Under the pieces are notes generated by a model that made no database searches, was not told the origin of the DNA, and saw only the letters and a list, made by a program, of their open reading frames with translations. Made by a program: the position numbers and the translations under genes. A stretch of DNA of 36,936 bases, taken from contig NZ_JAOSHO010000012.1 of the NCBI RefSeq assembly GCF_025917275.1, positions 1-36,936 of the forward strand, given 5' to 3'. Position 1 is the first letter of the stretch. Each line of letters opens with the position of its first letter. Below, one piece after another: positions 16,177 to 24,826 of this stretch. Source of the DNA: Pseudomonas agronomica (GTDB lineage Bacteria > Pseudomonadota > Gammaproteobacteria > Pseudomonadales > Pseudomonadaceae).

Positions 16177-16202
16177 GGGACCGCGCTTGGCGTCACGGTC
16201 CC
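16177..16202 (-). terminator. Hairpin between flgL and the fgt1-like gene
   Basis: A 7-bp inverted repeat GGGACCG (16177-16183) and CGGTCCC (16196-16202) lies 10 bases after the flgL stop. There is no T run on the minus strand, so transcription may partly read through into the glycosyltransferase genes. No separate promoter for them was recognised in this gap. Confidence 0.35.
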
Positions 16203-16211
16203 CGCCCTGGA

Positions 16212-17777
16212 TCAGATTTTGTTGAACAAGCCCAGTTGAGCGATTTTGCTGAACGCCAACTGCGACGCTTGGAGCATAGTCTGCTGCAAGGTCAGGCGCG
16301 TCATCACTTCCGCCGGGTCAGAATCACGAATCGCCGACTGGGTCTGCGAGTTAGCCAGGACGAAGCTCTGGTTGGTGTCGCTCTGGGTGTCGAGCGACTG
16401 GCCACGTCCACCGACCGAACTCAACGCACTGGTCAACTGGTCAGTGCCGCTGGCCAGGTTACCAATACCTGAAGCCAATGCCGCGTTCAGTTTCTGGATA
16501 GCGATGTTGTCGCCCGCCGCCGGCGTGTTCAACGCAGTGCGCAACTGGTTCACGGTGTCCAGGATGTTTTGCGTCTCGTGGGTGTTGACCGCGATGCTGA
16601 ACTGATCGTTGGCGGCCGGCGCCCCGTTGAGTGTGAAACTCACGCCGGATGCGGTAGCGACGTTGCCTGCCAGGGTACCGCTGGATACAGGTTTGCTGTC
16701 AGAAGTCAGCGGTGCGGCATACAAGTCGAAGTCCGTGGGACTGGTGAACTTCAGCACCGCCGACCCCGCCGGGAAACTGGCATGGTAAGCCGTCGGATCG
16801 GTGATCTGGCTACCCGTGATTTGAGTCACGGTGGCGTTGCCCGGGCTGCGGGCCGGCGTGAAGCTGTCCGGTTTGGCGGCCAGAGTGAACGTATGTCCGG
16901 GCAACACCGTGCCAGCCACGTCGCCCGCGTGCAGGTTGACGTTCAGCGTGAGGTCGACGCCGCGAAACTTCACGGTCTGCCCGACTTGGCTGTTAGGGTC
17001 GATGGCACCGCCCTTGCTGGCTTCGGCGGTCACATCGTTGCCGGCCGAATCAGTGATTTTCAACTGGGTGCCGCTGGCGAATTCCACCGTGTACGGCTCG
17101 CCACTGCGGAACTGGCTGCTGTAGGAAACGCTGGACGACACCTGGCCGTTGGTCAACACCACGCGGCCATCATCCACCGCCGGCGCGGTCATGGTGACCT
17201 GGGTTCGGCTGGTGTTGACCGCTTGCTGGAACGCTTCCCAGCCGGTGCTGTTGGTGGCCATGGACATGGTGTCGCCGATCGGCAGGTCCAGGGTGACCTG
17301 GTCGCCGTTGTAGCTGTAGGTGCCGTCGTCGTTGCGGGTGAACGGTACGACATCGCCCTTGGAGCCGGCGAAGATGTACTTGCCGTTTTCATCCTTGGTG
17401 TTCATCAGGCTCAGCAATTGGTCTTCGATCGAGCCCAGTTCTGAAGCGACTGCCTTGCGGTCTGAGTCGGTGTACGCGGCGTTACCGGCACTCACGGCCA
17501 ATTCCTTGGCGCGCTGCAGCACGTTGCCGATGCTGGTCATCACCGCTTCGGTGGTGCCGAGGGTGGCCTTGATGGTGGTGACGTTGGCTTCGTACTGGGA
17601 CAGCATCGAGGCCTGGTTACCCAGTTGCAGCAGACGCGAAGCCCCCACTGGGTCATCAGCGGCGGTGTTCACACGCACCAGGCTGCTGGCTTCTTCGCTG
17701 GTCTTGACCACCTTGGCGAAGTTTTTCTGGTAGTTCGCAGCCGTGCTTTCGTAGAACTGAGAAGTAGAAATGCGCAT
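16212..17777 (-). CDS. flgL: FlgL, hook-filament junction protein (HAP3)
   Basis: A 521-residue junction protein joining hook and filament. The flagellin-like N terminus (MRISTSQFYESTAANYQKNF, followed by a TAADDPVGASRLLQLG segment) and C terminus (DPAEVMTRLTLQQTMLQASQ, ending in FSKIAQLGLFNKI) are diagnostic. The middle, about residues 190-410, is a long Ser/Thr/Gly-rich variable domain. The protein is longer than P. aeruginosa FlgL, with the extra length in that surface domain. A GGAG sequence precedes the ATG by about 9 bases. It starts 13 bases after flgK and closes the flgFGHIJKL series, followed by the glycosyltransferase genes. It is exported by the flagellar type III apparatus without a cleaved signal. 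Confidence 0.96.
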   Translation of the reverse strand: MRISTSQFYESTAANYQKNFAKVVKTSEEASSLVRVNTAADDPVGASRLLQLGNQASMLSQYEANVTTIKATLGTTEAVMTSIGNVLQRAKELAVSAGNAAYTDSDRKAVASELGSIEDQLLSLMNTKDENGKYIFAGSKGDVVPFTRNDDGTYSYNGDQVTLDLPIGDTMSMATNSTGWEAFQQAVNTSRTQVTMTAPAVDDGRVVLTNGQVSSSVSYSSQFRSGEPYTVEFASGTQLKITDSAGNDVTAEASKGGAIDPNSQVGQTVKFRGVDLTLNVNLHAGDVAGTVLPGHTFTLAAKPDSFTPARSPGNATVTQITGSQITDPTAYHASFPAGSAVLKFTSPTDFDLYAAPLTSDSKPVSSGTLAGNVATASGVSFTLNGAPAANDQFSIAVNTHETQNILDTVNQLRTALNTPAAGDNIAIQKLNAALASGIGNLASGTDQLTSALSSVGGRGQSLDTQSDTNQSFVLANSQTQSAIRDSDPAEVMTRLTLQQTMLQASQLAFSKIAQLGLFNKI

Positions 17778-17790
17778 GGGCTACGGCTCC

Positions 17791-19857
17791 TTAAAGACTG
17801 TTGATCAGTGTGCTGAAAATTTGTTGCGCCGCCTTGATGATCTGCGAAGACGCGGTGTAGTACTGCTGGAATTTGACCAGGTTGCCGGTTTCTTCATCCA
17901 GGTCCACGCCCGACAGCGAGTCGCGAGCGGTCTTGGCGTTGTCCAGGATCGCGCCGGTGGCGGCGCTGTCGAGCTTGCCTTGGGCGGCCTTGGCGCCGAC
18001 GCCTTCCACCAGTTTGCCGTAGGCATCGTTCAGGGAGATGCCTTTGCTGGCGGTGTTGGTGTCCACGGTCTTCGCGGTCTGCAAGCCGGCCAATACCGTT
18101 CCGTTGCGGTTGTCCAGGCTGCCGGGCTGGCTGAGGCTGATATTGATACCCGCGCCATCGGACGGCGCGCCGGCAATCGACATGTCGAACGTGACGGTGC
18201 GCTGCACCGGCGGTACGGACGAGTCCATGATCGCGGCACCGGTGGCATCCTTGAGCGGAACGCTCAGGCTCAGCGTGTTGCTCTGGCCGGGCTGGATCGT
18301 GCCGCTGCTGATCAGGCCACCCTTAGCGTCAAGTAATTGATAGGCCTGGCTGCTGCCACCGGCAGAAATCGCCCCGAACACCACCTTGACCGGCATCGAA
18401 GTCTTGATGCCGTTCTGGATGATGCTGGTGGTGGCTTCGTCGTAGATGTCCAGCTTGGTGGTCATCGTCGGCTGGCCGCTGGACGGGATGGTCAGCGTGC
18501 CACTGTCGCCTGGTGTAAGGGCAGCGCCCAGCGGCGCGGCGATGGCCAGGCGCTTGGAGTCGGTCATCTCGGTCTTGATGCTGCCCGCCGCGTTGCGGGT
18601 CGGGGTGATCTTGAATGAATCGCCCGCGGCCGCGGTGCCGCTGGCGAAGGTCAGCGAGAAGCCATCGACCACTGGTGCCGGCGTGGTGGCGGTGTTGAAC
18701 GCCCCCATCGAGGTGTTATCCGGCAAGCGCTGTACGGTGTAGTCGGTGGCGCTGGTGAAGGTGATCTTGTAGTCGTTGGTGGTCAACTTGCCGGTGTCTT
18801 CGATGGACACGTTGAAGTTGCCGGAGCCTGCGCTGTTACCCAGCGAGGCGACGCTGCGCTGGCTCATCTGGGCAGCGCTGTTGATGCTGCTGAACAGGTT
18901 GGAACCAAACGCACCGTTCTTGTCGATGCCCGAGGCCTGGATGCTGTTCATCTGGTCGGCGACGACCAGCGCCACGCGGCCCAGCTCGTTCATGGCCGGG
19001 TCGAGCACAGTGCTGCGGTAGCGCATCAGGCCGCCGATTTCACCGCCGGTCATGACCTGGGTGATGTCCATGACACTGGAGCCGCTGTTGAGCTGGATGC
19101 CAATGCGGCCGGGATCGTTCTTGTCCGGCACCGCTTCGAGTTTGTTGGTGATATTGCCCATCACCAGTGGCTGGCCGGAACCCAGGTAGATGTCCAGGCT
19201 GCTGCCGTTCTCGACGACCTGAGTGCCGGTGAAGGTAGACAGTTGGCGAATGGTCTCGCTGCGGGCGTCGAGCAGGTCGTTCGGCGCGCCGCCGGCGTTG
19301 GAGACCTCGGCGATTTTCTTGTTCAACTGGGCGACGGTGGTGGCCAGATTGTTGATCTGCTCGACCATGTTCGACAGGTTGCCGTTGATGTTCTGGCTCT
19401 GCTCCGTCAACTGGCTGGCAACCGAGTTGAAACGGTTGCTCAAGGCCTGGGCATCGCTGAGCAGCAACTGGCGGGACGCGTCGTCGCCCGGCTTGGCGTT
19501 GACGTTCTGTACCGAGGCGAAGAACTTGGTCAGCGCGCCGTTGAGGCCGGTGCCGCTGTCCGACAGCAGGGAATCGAGCGGGGTGATCTGACCTTGGTAG
19601 GCCGCCGCATCGCTGTTGAGCGAGGTGGTGGTCTTCAGTTGCGCTTCAAGGTACGAGTTATAGACCCGGCGCACATCCGCCAGGGTCGTGCCGGAGCCGA
19701 TGAACACGTTGCCGTACTGGTTCGACGCCTTGGTGGTCTGCACGGTCTGCTGACGCGAATACCCAGCGGTATCGACGTTGGCGATGTTGTTACCCGTGGT
19801 CACCAGTGCGGTCTGGCTTGCGGACAGACCCGACATCCCGATATTGAGCAAACTCAT
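17791..19857 (-). CDS. flgK: FlgK, hook-filament junction protein (HAP1)
   Basis: A 688-residue first junction protein placed on the finished hook. The N terminus (SLLNIGMSGLSASQTALVTT, GNNIANVDTAGYSRQ) carries the rod/hook-type signature shared by axial proteins. The C terminus (DEETGNLVKFQQYYTASSQ followed by IIKAAQQIFSTLINSL) is the matching amphipathic helix. The central 350 residues are the variable beta-rich domains. The length is normal for Pseudomonas. It lies 10 bases after flgJ and 13 bases before flgL, clearly one operon. No sigma-28 promoter was recognised ahead of it, so it seems to depend on the upstream sigma-54 promoter at flgF, unlike enteric flgKL. Confidence 0.97.
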   Translation of the reverse strand: MSLLNIGMSGLSASQTALVTTGNNIANVDTAGYSRQQTVQTTKASNQYGNVFIGSGTTLADVRRVYNSYLEAQLKTTTSLNSDAAAYQGQITPLDSLLSDSGTGLNGALTKFFASVQNVNAKPGDDASRQLLLSDAQALSNRFNSVASQLTEQSQNINGNLSNMVEQINNLATTVAQLNKKIAEVSNAGGAPNDLLDARSETIRQLSTFTGTQVVENGSSLDIYLGSGQPLVMGNITNKLEAVPDKNDPGRIGIQLNSGSSVMDITQVMTGGEIGGLMRYRSTVLDPAMNELGRVALVVADQMNSIQASGIDKNGAFGSNLFSSINSAAQMSQRSVASLGNSAGSGNFNVSIEDTGKLTTNDYKITFTSATDYTVQRLPDNTSMGAFNTATTPAPVVDGFSLTFASGTAAAGDSFKITPTRNAAGSIKTEMTDSKRLAIAAPLGAALTPGDSGTLTIPSSGQPTMTTKLDIYDEATTSIIQNGIKTSMPVKVVFGAISAGGSSQAYQLLDAKGGLISSGTIQPGQSNTLSLSVPLKDATGAAIMDSSVPPVQRTVTFDMSIAGAPSDGAGINISLSQPGSLDNRNGTVLAGLQTAKTVDTNTASKGISLNDAYGKLVEGVGAKAAQGKLDSAATGAILDNAKTARDSLSGVDLDEETGNLVKFQQYYTASSQIIKAAQQIFSTLINSL

Positions 19858-19867
19858 GGTTCAGACC

Positions 19868-21175
19868 TTATAAAGTCGTTGTGGCACCGGCCGAGGCGTA
19901 GTTTTGGTAACTCGTCATCTGCCGGGCTATGTTCGAAATCTTGCTGGCGTAGTTCGGGTCGGTGGCGTAACCGGCCTTCTGCAACTCGCGTACAAACTGT
20001 TCCGGGTTATCGGCAGACTTGAGCACAGCTTGATAGCGATTGTTGCTTTGCAGCAGGTTGACCAAGTCATGGAAGCTGTCGCGATACGAGGCGTAGGAAC
20101 GGAACTCGGCCGTCTCCTTGACCATCTCGCCATTGCGGAATTCGCTGGTGATCGCCCGCGCCGAATCGCCCGTCCAGTTCTTGCTGGCCTTGATGCCGAA
20201 CAGGTTGTGGCTGCTGCTGCCATCGGGCTGGCGCATCACCGATTTGCCCCAACCGGTTTCCAGGGCGGCCTGGGCCACCAGGTAGCGTGGGTCGAGGCCG
20301 ATACGGTCGGCGGCTTCCTTGGCCATTGGCAGCATGGCGTTGACGAATTCGTCGGCATCGCGGAAGGCCTTGCGGGCCGGTGCCAGGGGCGGCTGGGCCA
20401 CGGCGCGGCCATAGACCTGCATGTCGCCTTTCGGCTCGGCAGCCTTGAGCGCGGCCAGCCAATCGCCGTTGGCGAGTTCGCCGGTGGCCGGCTTCACGGC
20501 AGCGACAGCGCGGTCCGGCAAGATGTTCTGCGCCGGGGCGTCGAGATGAGTCGACGCCGAAGGCACCAGGCCGGCGAGCAAGCGATCCGCCAATTTTGGC
20601 GGCAAGGCCAGGCGGCGCTGGTTGAGCAATTCCATGTCGTTGCGGTGTTCGCCCTCGCCCGCCCCGTGCGGCGTGCTCACGGCGCGCGAGGCCCAGAGCG
20701 GACGCTGGCCATTGCTGCGCGACAAAGGCCCGTCGGGCAGCGTTCCGGCCGCCACAGGCGTGGGCACCGCAGCCTTGGTGGCCTTGTCCAGCGCTTCCTG
20801 CTGCTTGGCCGCCGACAGCGTCGCCGCTTCGCCGGGCGCCAACGGTTTGTTCTTGGACATCTGGCGCAGCAACACATCAGCCAGGCCGATACCGCCGCCC
20901 TCGCGGGACATGGAAACGGCCAACTGCTGGTCGTACATTTCCTGGTACTGCTTGGCTTCCGGCGTGTTCATCGGATTGTCCTTGCCCAGGGCCTCGGTGG
21001 CCGAACGCATGGACTTGAGCATTTCGCCGAGGAACAGCGACTCGAATTCCTGCGCCACCTTGCGCAGGTTGCCGTCGCTGTTCTTGTCGCCAACCTTGAG
21101 CTGGTTGAGGCGATTCAAGTCCGAGTAGGACCCCGAATCCCCGCTGACCAAGGCGCCTTTGCGCATATCCACCAT
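19868..21175 (-). CDS. flgJ: FlgJ, rod scaffold and peptidoglycan hydrolase
   Basis: A 435-residue two-domain protein that caps the growing rod and opens the peptidoglycan in the periplasm. Residues about 20-110 form the rod-scaffold domain (VAQEFESLFLGEMLKSMRSA, MYDQQLAVSMSREGGGIGLA). A long Pro/Ala-rich linker (110-270) follows. The last 160 residues are a GH73 glucosaminidase (QAALETGWGKSV, HNLFGIKASKNW, FRSYASYRDSFHDLVNLL), with the Glu in ALETGWG as likely catalytic acid. The ATG at 21175 has Shine-Dalgarno AAGGAAGG at ideal distance. This dual-function form is usual in gamma-proteobacteria. It begins 11 bases after flgI ends. Confidence 0.96.
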   Translation of the reverse strand: MVDMRKGALVSGDSGSYSDLNRLNQLKVGDKNSDGNLRKVAQEFESLFLGEMLKSMRSATEALGKDNPMNTPEAKQYQEMYDQQLAVSMSREGGGIGLADVLLRQMSKNKPLAPGEAATLSAAKQQEALDKATKAAVPTPVAAGTLPDGPLSRSNGQRPLWASRAVSTPHGAGEGEHRNDMELLNQRRLALPPKLADRLLAGLVPSASTHLDAPAQNILPDRAVAAVKPATGELANGDWLAALKAAEPKGDMQVYGRAVAQPPLAPARKAFRDADEFVNAMLPMAKEAADRIGLDPRYLVAQAALETGWGKSVMRQPDGSSSHNLFGIKASKNWTGDSARAITSEFRNGEMVKETAEFRSYASYRDSFHDLVNLLQSNNRYQAVLKSADNPEQFVRELQKAGYATDPNYASKISNIARQMTSYQNYASAGATTTL

Positions 21176-21186
21176 GACCGCCTTCC

Positions 21187-22302
21187 TTAAATCACGATCA
21201 GGTCGGCTTGCAACGCGCCGGCCTGCTTCAAGGCTTCAAGGATCGCCATCAGGTCGCCCGGTGCCGCGCCGACCTGGTTCACCGCCCGGACGATTTCATC
21301 CAGGGTGGTTCCCGGGCCGAACTTGAACATCGGCTTGGCTTCCTGCTCGGCATTGACCCGCGAACGCGGGACCACGGCGGTCTGGCCGTTGGACAACGGG
21401 CCCGGCTGGCTGACGATCGGGTCTTCGGTGATGGTCACGGTCAGGCTGCCGTGGGTCACGGCGGCTGGCGAAACCTTGACGTTCTGGCCGATGACGATGG
21501 TGCCGGTGCGCGAGTTGATGATGACTTTCGCCACCGCCTGGCCCGGATCGACTTCGAGGTTTTCCAGGATCGACAAGTAGTCGACACGCTGGCTCGGATC
21601 CAGTGGCGCGGTGACGCGAATCGAGCCGCCGTCGATGGCCTGGGCCACGCCTGGGCCGAGCATGTCGTTGATCTTGTCGACGATGCGCTTGGCCGTGGTG
21701 AAGTCGGAACGGTTGAGATTCAGCGTCAGGCTATTGCCCTGGTTGAAACCGCTCGGCACCGCACGCTCAACCGATGCACCGCCCGGGATGCGACCCGCCG
21801 ACGGAACGTTGACGGTGATCTTCGAACCGTCGCGGCCCTCGGCGTCGAAACCGCCCACCACCAGGTTGCCCTGGGCGATGGCGTAGACGTTGCCGTCGAT
21901 ACCCTTGAGCGGGGTCAGCAACAAGGTGCCGCCACGCAGGCTCTTGGAGTTACCGATGGACGAGACGGTGATATCCACTTGCTGGCCGGGCTTGGCGAAC
22001 GCCGGCAGGTCGGCACTGATCGACACCGCCGCGACGTTCTTCAACTGCACGTTGCCGGAGCCGGCCGGCACCTTGATGCCGAACTGCGACAACATGTTGT
22101 TGAAGGTCTGCAGGGTGAACGGGGTCTGGGTGGTCTGGTCGCCGGTACCGTTGAGGCCCACGACCAGGCCGTAGCCGATCAACTGGTTGGAACGCACGCC
22201 GGAAATGCTGGCGATGTCCTTCAGGCGCTCGGCTTGAGCGCTGAAGGCTGCCGACATCACCAGGGCTCCGATCAACAGCTGCTTAAGATTCAACTTGACC
22301 AC
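21187..22302 (-). CDS. flgI: FlgI, flagellar P-ring protein
   Basis: A 371-residue periplasmic P-ring subunit forming the bushing around the rod in the peptidoglycan layer. It begins with a Sec signal peptide ([18 protein letters not shown], cleavage expected before ERLKDI near residue 25). The mature start [20 protein letters not shown] and the segment [18 protein letters not shown] are strongly conserved in the family. The C-terminal [20 protein letters not shown] is also typical. The start codon is GTG at 22302, directly abutting the flgH TAG stop, so translation is probably coupled. No strong Shine-Dalgarno is present. Confidence 0.97.
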   Translation of the reverse strand: MVKLNLKQLLIGALVMSAAFSAQAERLKDIASISGVRSNQLIGYGLVVGLNGTGDQTTQTPFTLQTFNNMLSQFGIKVPAGSGNVQLKNVAAVSISADLPAFAKPGQQVDITVSSIGNSKSLRGGTLLLTPLKGIDGNVYAIAQGNLVVGGFDAEGRDGSKITVNVPSAGRIPGGASVERAVPSGFNQGNSLTLNLNRSDFTTAKRIVDKINDMLGPGVAQAIDGGSIRVTAPLDPSQRVDYLSILENLEVDPGQAVAKVIINSRTGTIVIGQNVKVSPAAVTHGSLTVTITEDPIVSQPGPLSNGQTAVVPRSRVNAEQEAKPMFKFGPGTTLDEIVRAVNQVGAAPGDLMAILEALKQAGALQADLIVI

Positions 22303-22998
22303 CTAGAAAGGGAACTTCGGGCTGAGGAAGAAACGGTCGAACCAACCTGGCTGACTCGCATCGGCAAAGGCACCAGTGCCCGAATAGGTGATGCGCGCAT
22401 CGGCCACGCGAGTGGACGAAACGGTGTTATCGGTGGCGATGTCATCGGCCCGGACCATGCCGGCGATGCGCACCAGTTCGTCACCGGTGTTGAGCGTCAG
22501 CCACTTCTCGCCTCGCACAACGATGATGCCGTTGGGCAGCACATCGGCGACGGTCACGGTGATCGAACCGGTCAGGCTGTTGCTCTGGCCCGACTTGCTG
22601 TCGCCCTTGGTGGCGCGGTCGGCACCGTAGCCGGCGTTGAGGCTCAGGTCGTTGCTGCCGATCGGGTTGTTGGTGGTCAAGCCCGAACCGAACAATGACG
22701 TCAGGCCGACGCTGGTCTGGCTGGTCTTGTCCATTTGCGAGTTGGCGTTCTTGCTGGCCTGGGTCCGCTCGTTCAGGGTGATGGTGATGATGTCACCGAC
22801 CCGGAAAGCCTTGCGGTCGCTGTACAGGTTCTGCTCGAAACCGGCCTGGTAGATCGAACCGTTGTTGGCCGCCGCCGGCAACGGTGTGCGCGGCAACACC
22901 GGAGCGTAGTACGGGTCATTGGGCCTTGGCGTTGGCGCGACACAGCCCGCCAGTGCGGTGATCCCACTCAATGCCAGAACAGATACGAAGCGATTCAT
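22303..22998 (-). CDS. flgH: FlgH, flagellar L-ring lipoprotein
   Basis: A 231-residue outer-membrane lipoprotein forming the L-ring. The signal peptide ends in a lipobox (ALAGC, Cys19), where lipid is attached. Conserved family segments follow: [16 protein letters not shown], then ASKNANS, and the C-terminal [20 protein letters not shown] region with IRIAG-type ending ([12 protein letters not shown]). The length is normal. It lies 72 bases after flgG, with an AGAGGTAGGG-type Shine-Dalgarno stretch just before the ATG, and abuts flgI. Confidence 0.97.
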   Translation of the reverse strand: MNRFVSVLALSGITALAGCVAPTPRPNDPYYAPVLPRTPLPAAANNGSIYQAGFEQNLYSDRKAFRVGDIITITLNERTQASKNANSQMDKTSQTSVGLTSLFGSGLTTNNPIGSNDLSLNAGYGADRATKGDSKSGQSNSLTGSITVTVADVLPNGIIVVRGEKWLTLNTGDELVRIAGMVRADDIATDNTVSSTRVADARITYSGTGAFADASQPGWFDRFFLSPKFPF

Positions 22999-23070
22999 GA
23001 CCCTACCTCTTGGTGTTGCAGGCGACCCTGGGGCCGCCCTGTCTACGTAATGACGAATGTTGCGACGCGA

Positions 23071-23856
23071 TTACAGGTTCTGCGTGACGAACGAGAGCAT
23101 CTGGTCGGCGGTGGAGATCACCTTGGAGTTCATCTCGTAGGCGCGCTGGGTGGTGATCATGTTGACCATCTCCTCAACGGTGCTGACGTTGGAGGTTTCC
23201 AGGGTGTTCTGCAGCGTGGTGCCGAAGCCGTTCAGGCCAGGCGTGCCGATTTGCGGCGCGCCACTGGCGGCGGTTTCCAGGAACAGGTTGTTGCCCACGG
23301 CTTGCAGGCCGGCCGGGTTGATGAAATCGGCGGTCTGCAGGTTGCCGATCACCTGGGAGGCCGGGTTGCCTGCCACGGTGATGGACACGGTACCGTCGCG
23401 GCCCACAGTGAAGGTCTGGGCATCGTTCGGGATGATGATGGCCGGCTCCAGGGCGAAACCACTGGCGTTGACGATCTGGCCGTTGGAGTCGAGGTGGAAG
23501 GTACCGTCACGGGTATACGACGTGGTGCCGTCCGGCTGCAGGATCTGGAAGAAACCGCGACCGTCGATGGCCATGTCCAGCGGTTGCTCGGTGGTCTGCA
23601 GGCTGCCGGCGTTGAAGTTCTTCTGGGTGCCGACGATGCGCACACCGGTACCCACTTGCAGGCCCGATGGCAGTTCGCTGTCCTGGGTCGACTGGGCGCC
23701 TGGCTGGCGTTTTACCTGGTACAGCAGGTCCTGGAACTCGGCGCGATCACGTTTGAAACCCGTGGTCGAAACGTTCGCCAGGTTGTTGGAAATGGTGGTC
23801 AGGTTGGTGTCCTGGGCGGACAGACCTGTTTTGGCAACCCATAGAGCCGGAAGCAT
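23071..23856 (-). CDS. flgG: FlgG, flagellar distal rod protein
   Basis: A 261-residue distal rod protein. The N terminus (MLPALWVAKTGLSAQDTN, SNNLANVSTTGFKRDRAEFQ) contains the rod-protein signature NNLANVxTxGFK. The C terminus (EEMVNMITTQRAYEMNSKVI, STADQMLSF) is the matching helix. The length of about 260 is the fixed family size that sets rod dimensions. It is followed by flgH after 72 bases and preceded by flgF at 49 bases. Confidence 0.98.
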   Translation of the reverse strand: MLPALWVAKTGLSAQDTNLTTISNNLANVSTTGFKRDRAEFQDLLYQVKRQPGAQSTQDSELPSGLQVGTGVRIVGTQKNFNAGSLQTTEQPLDMAIDGRGFFQILQPDGTTSYTRDGTFHLDSNGQIVNASGFALEPAIIIPNDAQTFTVGRDGTVSITVAGNPASQVIGNLQTADFINPAGLQAVGNNLFLETAASGAPQIGTPGLNGFGTTLQNTLETSNVSTVEEMVNMITTQRAYEMNSKVISTADQMLSFVTQNL

Positions 23857-23905
23857 TCGATTCTCCTCGTACGCCTGTTTTTCGGCGCAGCGCTGTAATT
23901 AATGA

Positions 23906-24643
23906 TTAGATCTGCAAGACCCGAGCCATGGCCTCATCGCCTTCTTTGGCGGTGTTCATCATCTTGACGTGGAGCTCGAATTGCTTGGCCAGGGCCAGCA
24001 CCGAAGTCATCTCATCCACGGCGTTGACGTTGCTCGCTTCCTGGAACCCAGACACCAACTGCACGTTGGCATCGATGGGCGCCGGCTGGCCGTCCTTGGT
24101 GCGGATCGAACCGTCCAGGCCCTTGGTCATATTCTTCAGGTCAGGATTGACCAGCTTGATGCGGTCCACTTCAGCCATCACCCGCGGGCCTTCGCCCATG
24201 GCGCGGATGCTGATGGTGCCGTCCTGGCCGATTTCGATTTTCTGCTCCGGTGGCACGGCGATCGGACCGCCATTGCCCATCACCGGCATGCCGTTGCCGG
24301 CCCGCAGCACGCCCAGGGCGTCAACGTTCAGGCTGCCGGTGCGCACGTAGCTTTCACCGCCGTCAGGGTTCTGCACGGCCATCCAGCCCGGCCCGCTGAC
24401 TGCCACGTCCAGGTCGCGACCGGTTTCAACCAGTGCTCCCGGGGTGAAGTCAGTGGCAGGCCGCTCGGACATGGCAAACGCCCGCGCCGGAAAGCTGTCG
24501 CCGAACACCGGCATCGAACGTGCCTGCTCCAGGTCTTTCTGAAAACCATTGGTGGAGATGTTCGCCAGGTTGTTGGCATGGGCCCGTTGCGCCAGTGCGT
24601 TCTGGCTGGCGCCGGTCATTGCCACATAAAGGTACTTGTCCAC
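23906..24643 (-). CDS. flgF: FlgF, flagellar proximal rod protein
   Basis: A 245-residue proximal rod protein and the first gene of flgFGHIJKL. The N terminus (DKYLYVAMTGASQNALAQ, NNLANISTNGFQKDLEQ) and C-terminal helix (VDEMTSVLALAKQFELHVKM) fit the family. The open frame extends to 24679, but the start is taken as GTG 24643: it gives the conserved start (fMet)-DKYLYVAMTG and has Shine-Dalgarno AGAGGA 6 bases upstream. A sigma-54-type promoter sits at 24700-24715. In most Pseudomonas, flgF follows flgE closely in the genome, but here the sugar cluster and phh genes lie on that side. Confidence 0.96.
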   Translation of the reverse strand: MDKYLYVAMTGASQNALAQRAHANNLANISTNGFQKDLEQARSMPVFGDSFPARAFAMSERPATDFTPGALVETGRDLDVAVSGPGWMAVQNPDGGESYVRTGSLNVDALGVLRAGNGMPVMGNGGPIAVPPEQKIEIGQDGTISIRAMGEGPRVMAEVDRIKLVNPDLKNMTKGLDGSIRTKDGQPAPIDANVQLVSGFQEASNVNAVDEMTSVLALAKQFELHVKMMNTAKEGDEAMARVLQI

Positions 24644-24699
24644 TGTCGTTCCTCTGCATGCCGGACGTTTGCCGCCCACTGCTGTGTTGCACAGCCTTA

Positions 24700-24715
24700 A
24701 GCAAATTGCAGACCA
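24700..24715 (-). promoter_or_regulatory. Sigma-54 (-24/-12) promoter of flgFGHIJKL
   Basis: The minus strand reads TGGTCTGCAATTTGCT, with TGG and TTGCT at exact spacing. The start is expected near 24690, about 47 bases before the GTG of flgF. RpoN/FleR dependence of this operon is known in P. aeruginosa, which fits. Confidence 0.8.
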
Positions 24716-24735
24716 ACTTTTTTCTGGCGGGCCAA

Positions 24736-24826
24736 GCCCCGGAAAATAAAGGGTCCCGGGGCGGCGCAGGGTGTGGATGCGTTATGTCGAAGTCGAAAAA
24801 CCGGCGGAGTTATGCCGCTAGGTGGC
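24736..24826. other. Weak hairpins between the wecE-like gene and flgF
   Basis: An inverted repeat GCCCCGG (24736-24742) with CCGGGGC (24756-24762) lies after the wecE-like gene. At the gene's stop codon a short GC-rich hairpin (about 24811-24826) is followed by five T on the minus strand. Either could end the sugar-cluster transcript before flgF. Neither is strong. Confidence 0.35.

Noticed and set aside
19904-21190. 428-codon open frame on the plus strand opposite flgJ
   Set aside because: The opposite strand encodes a well-conserved FlgJ with both domains, and the plus-strand product resembles nothing.
21208-22698. 496-codon open frame on the plus strand opposite flgI and flgH
   Set aside because: It spans two real genes on the other strand and shows biased, low-information composition.
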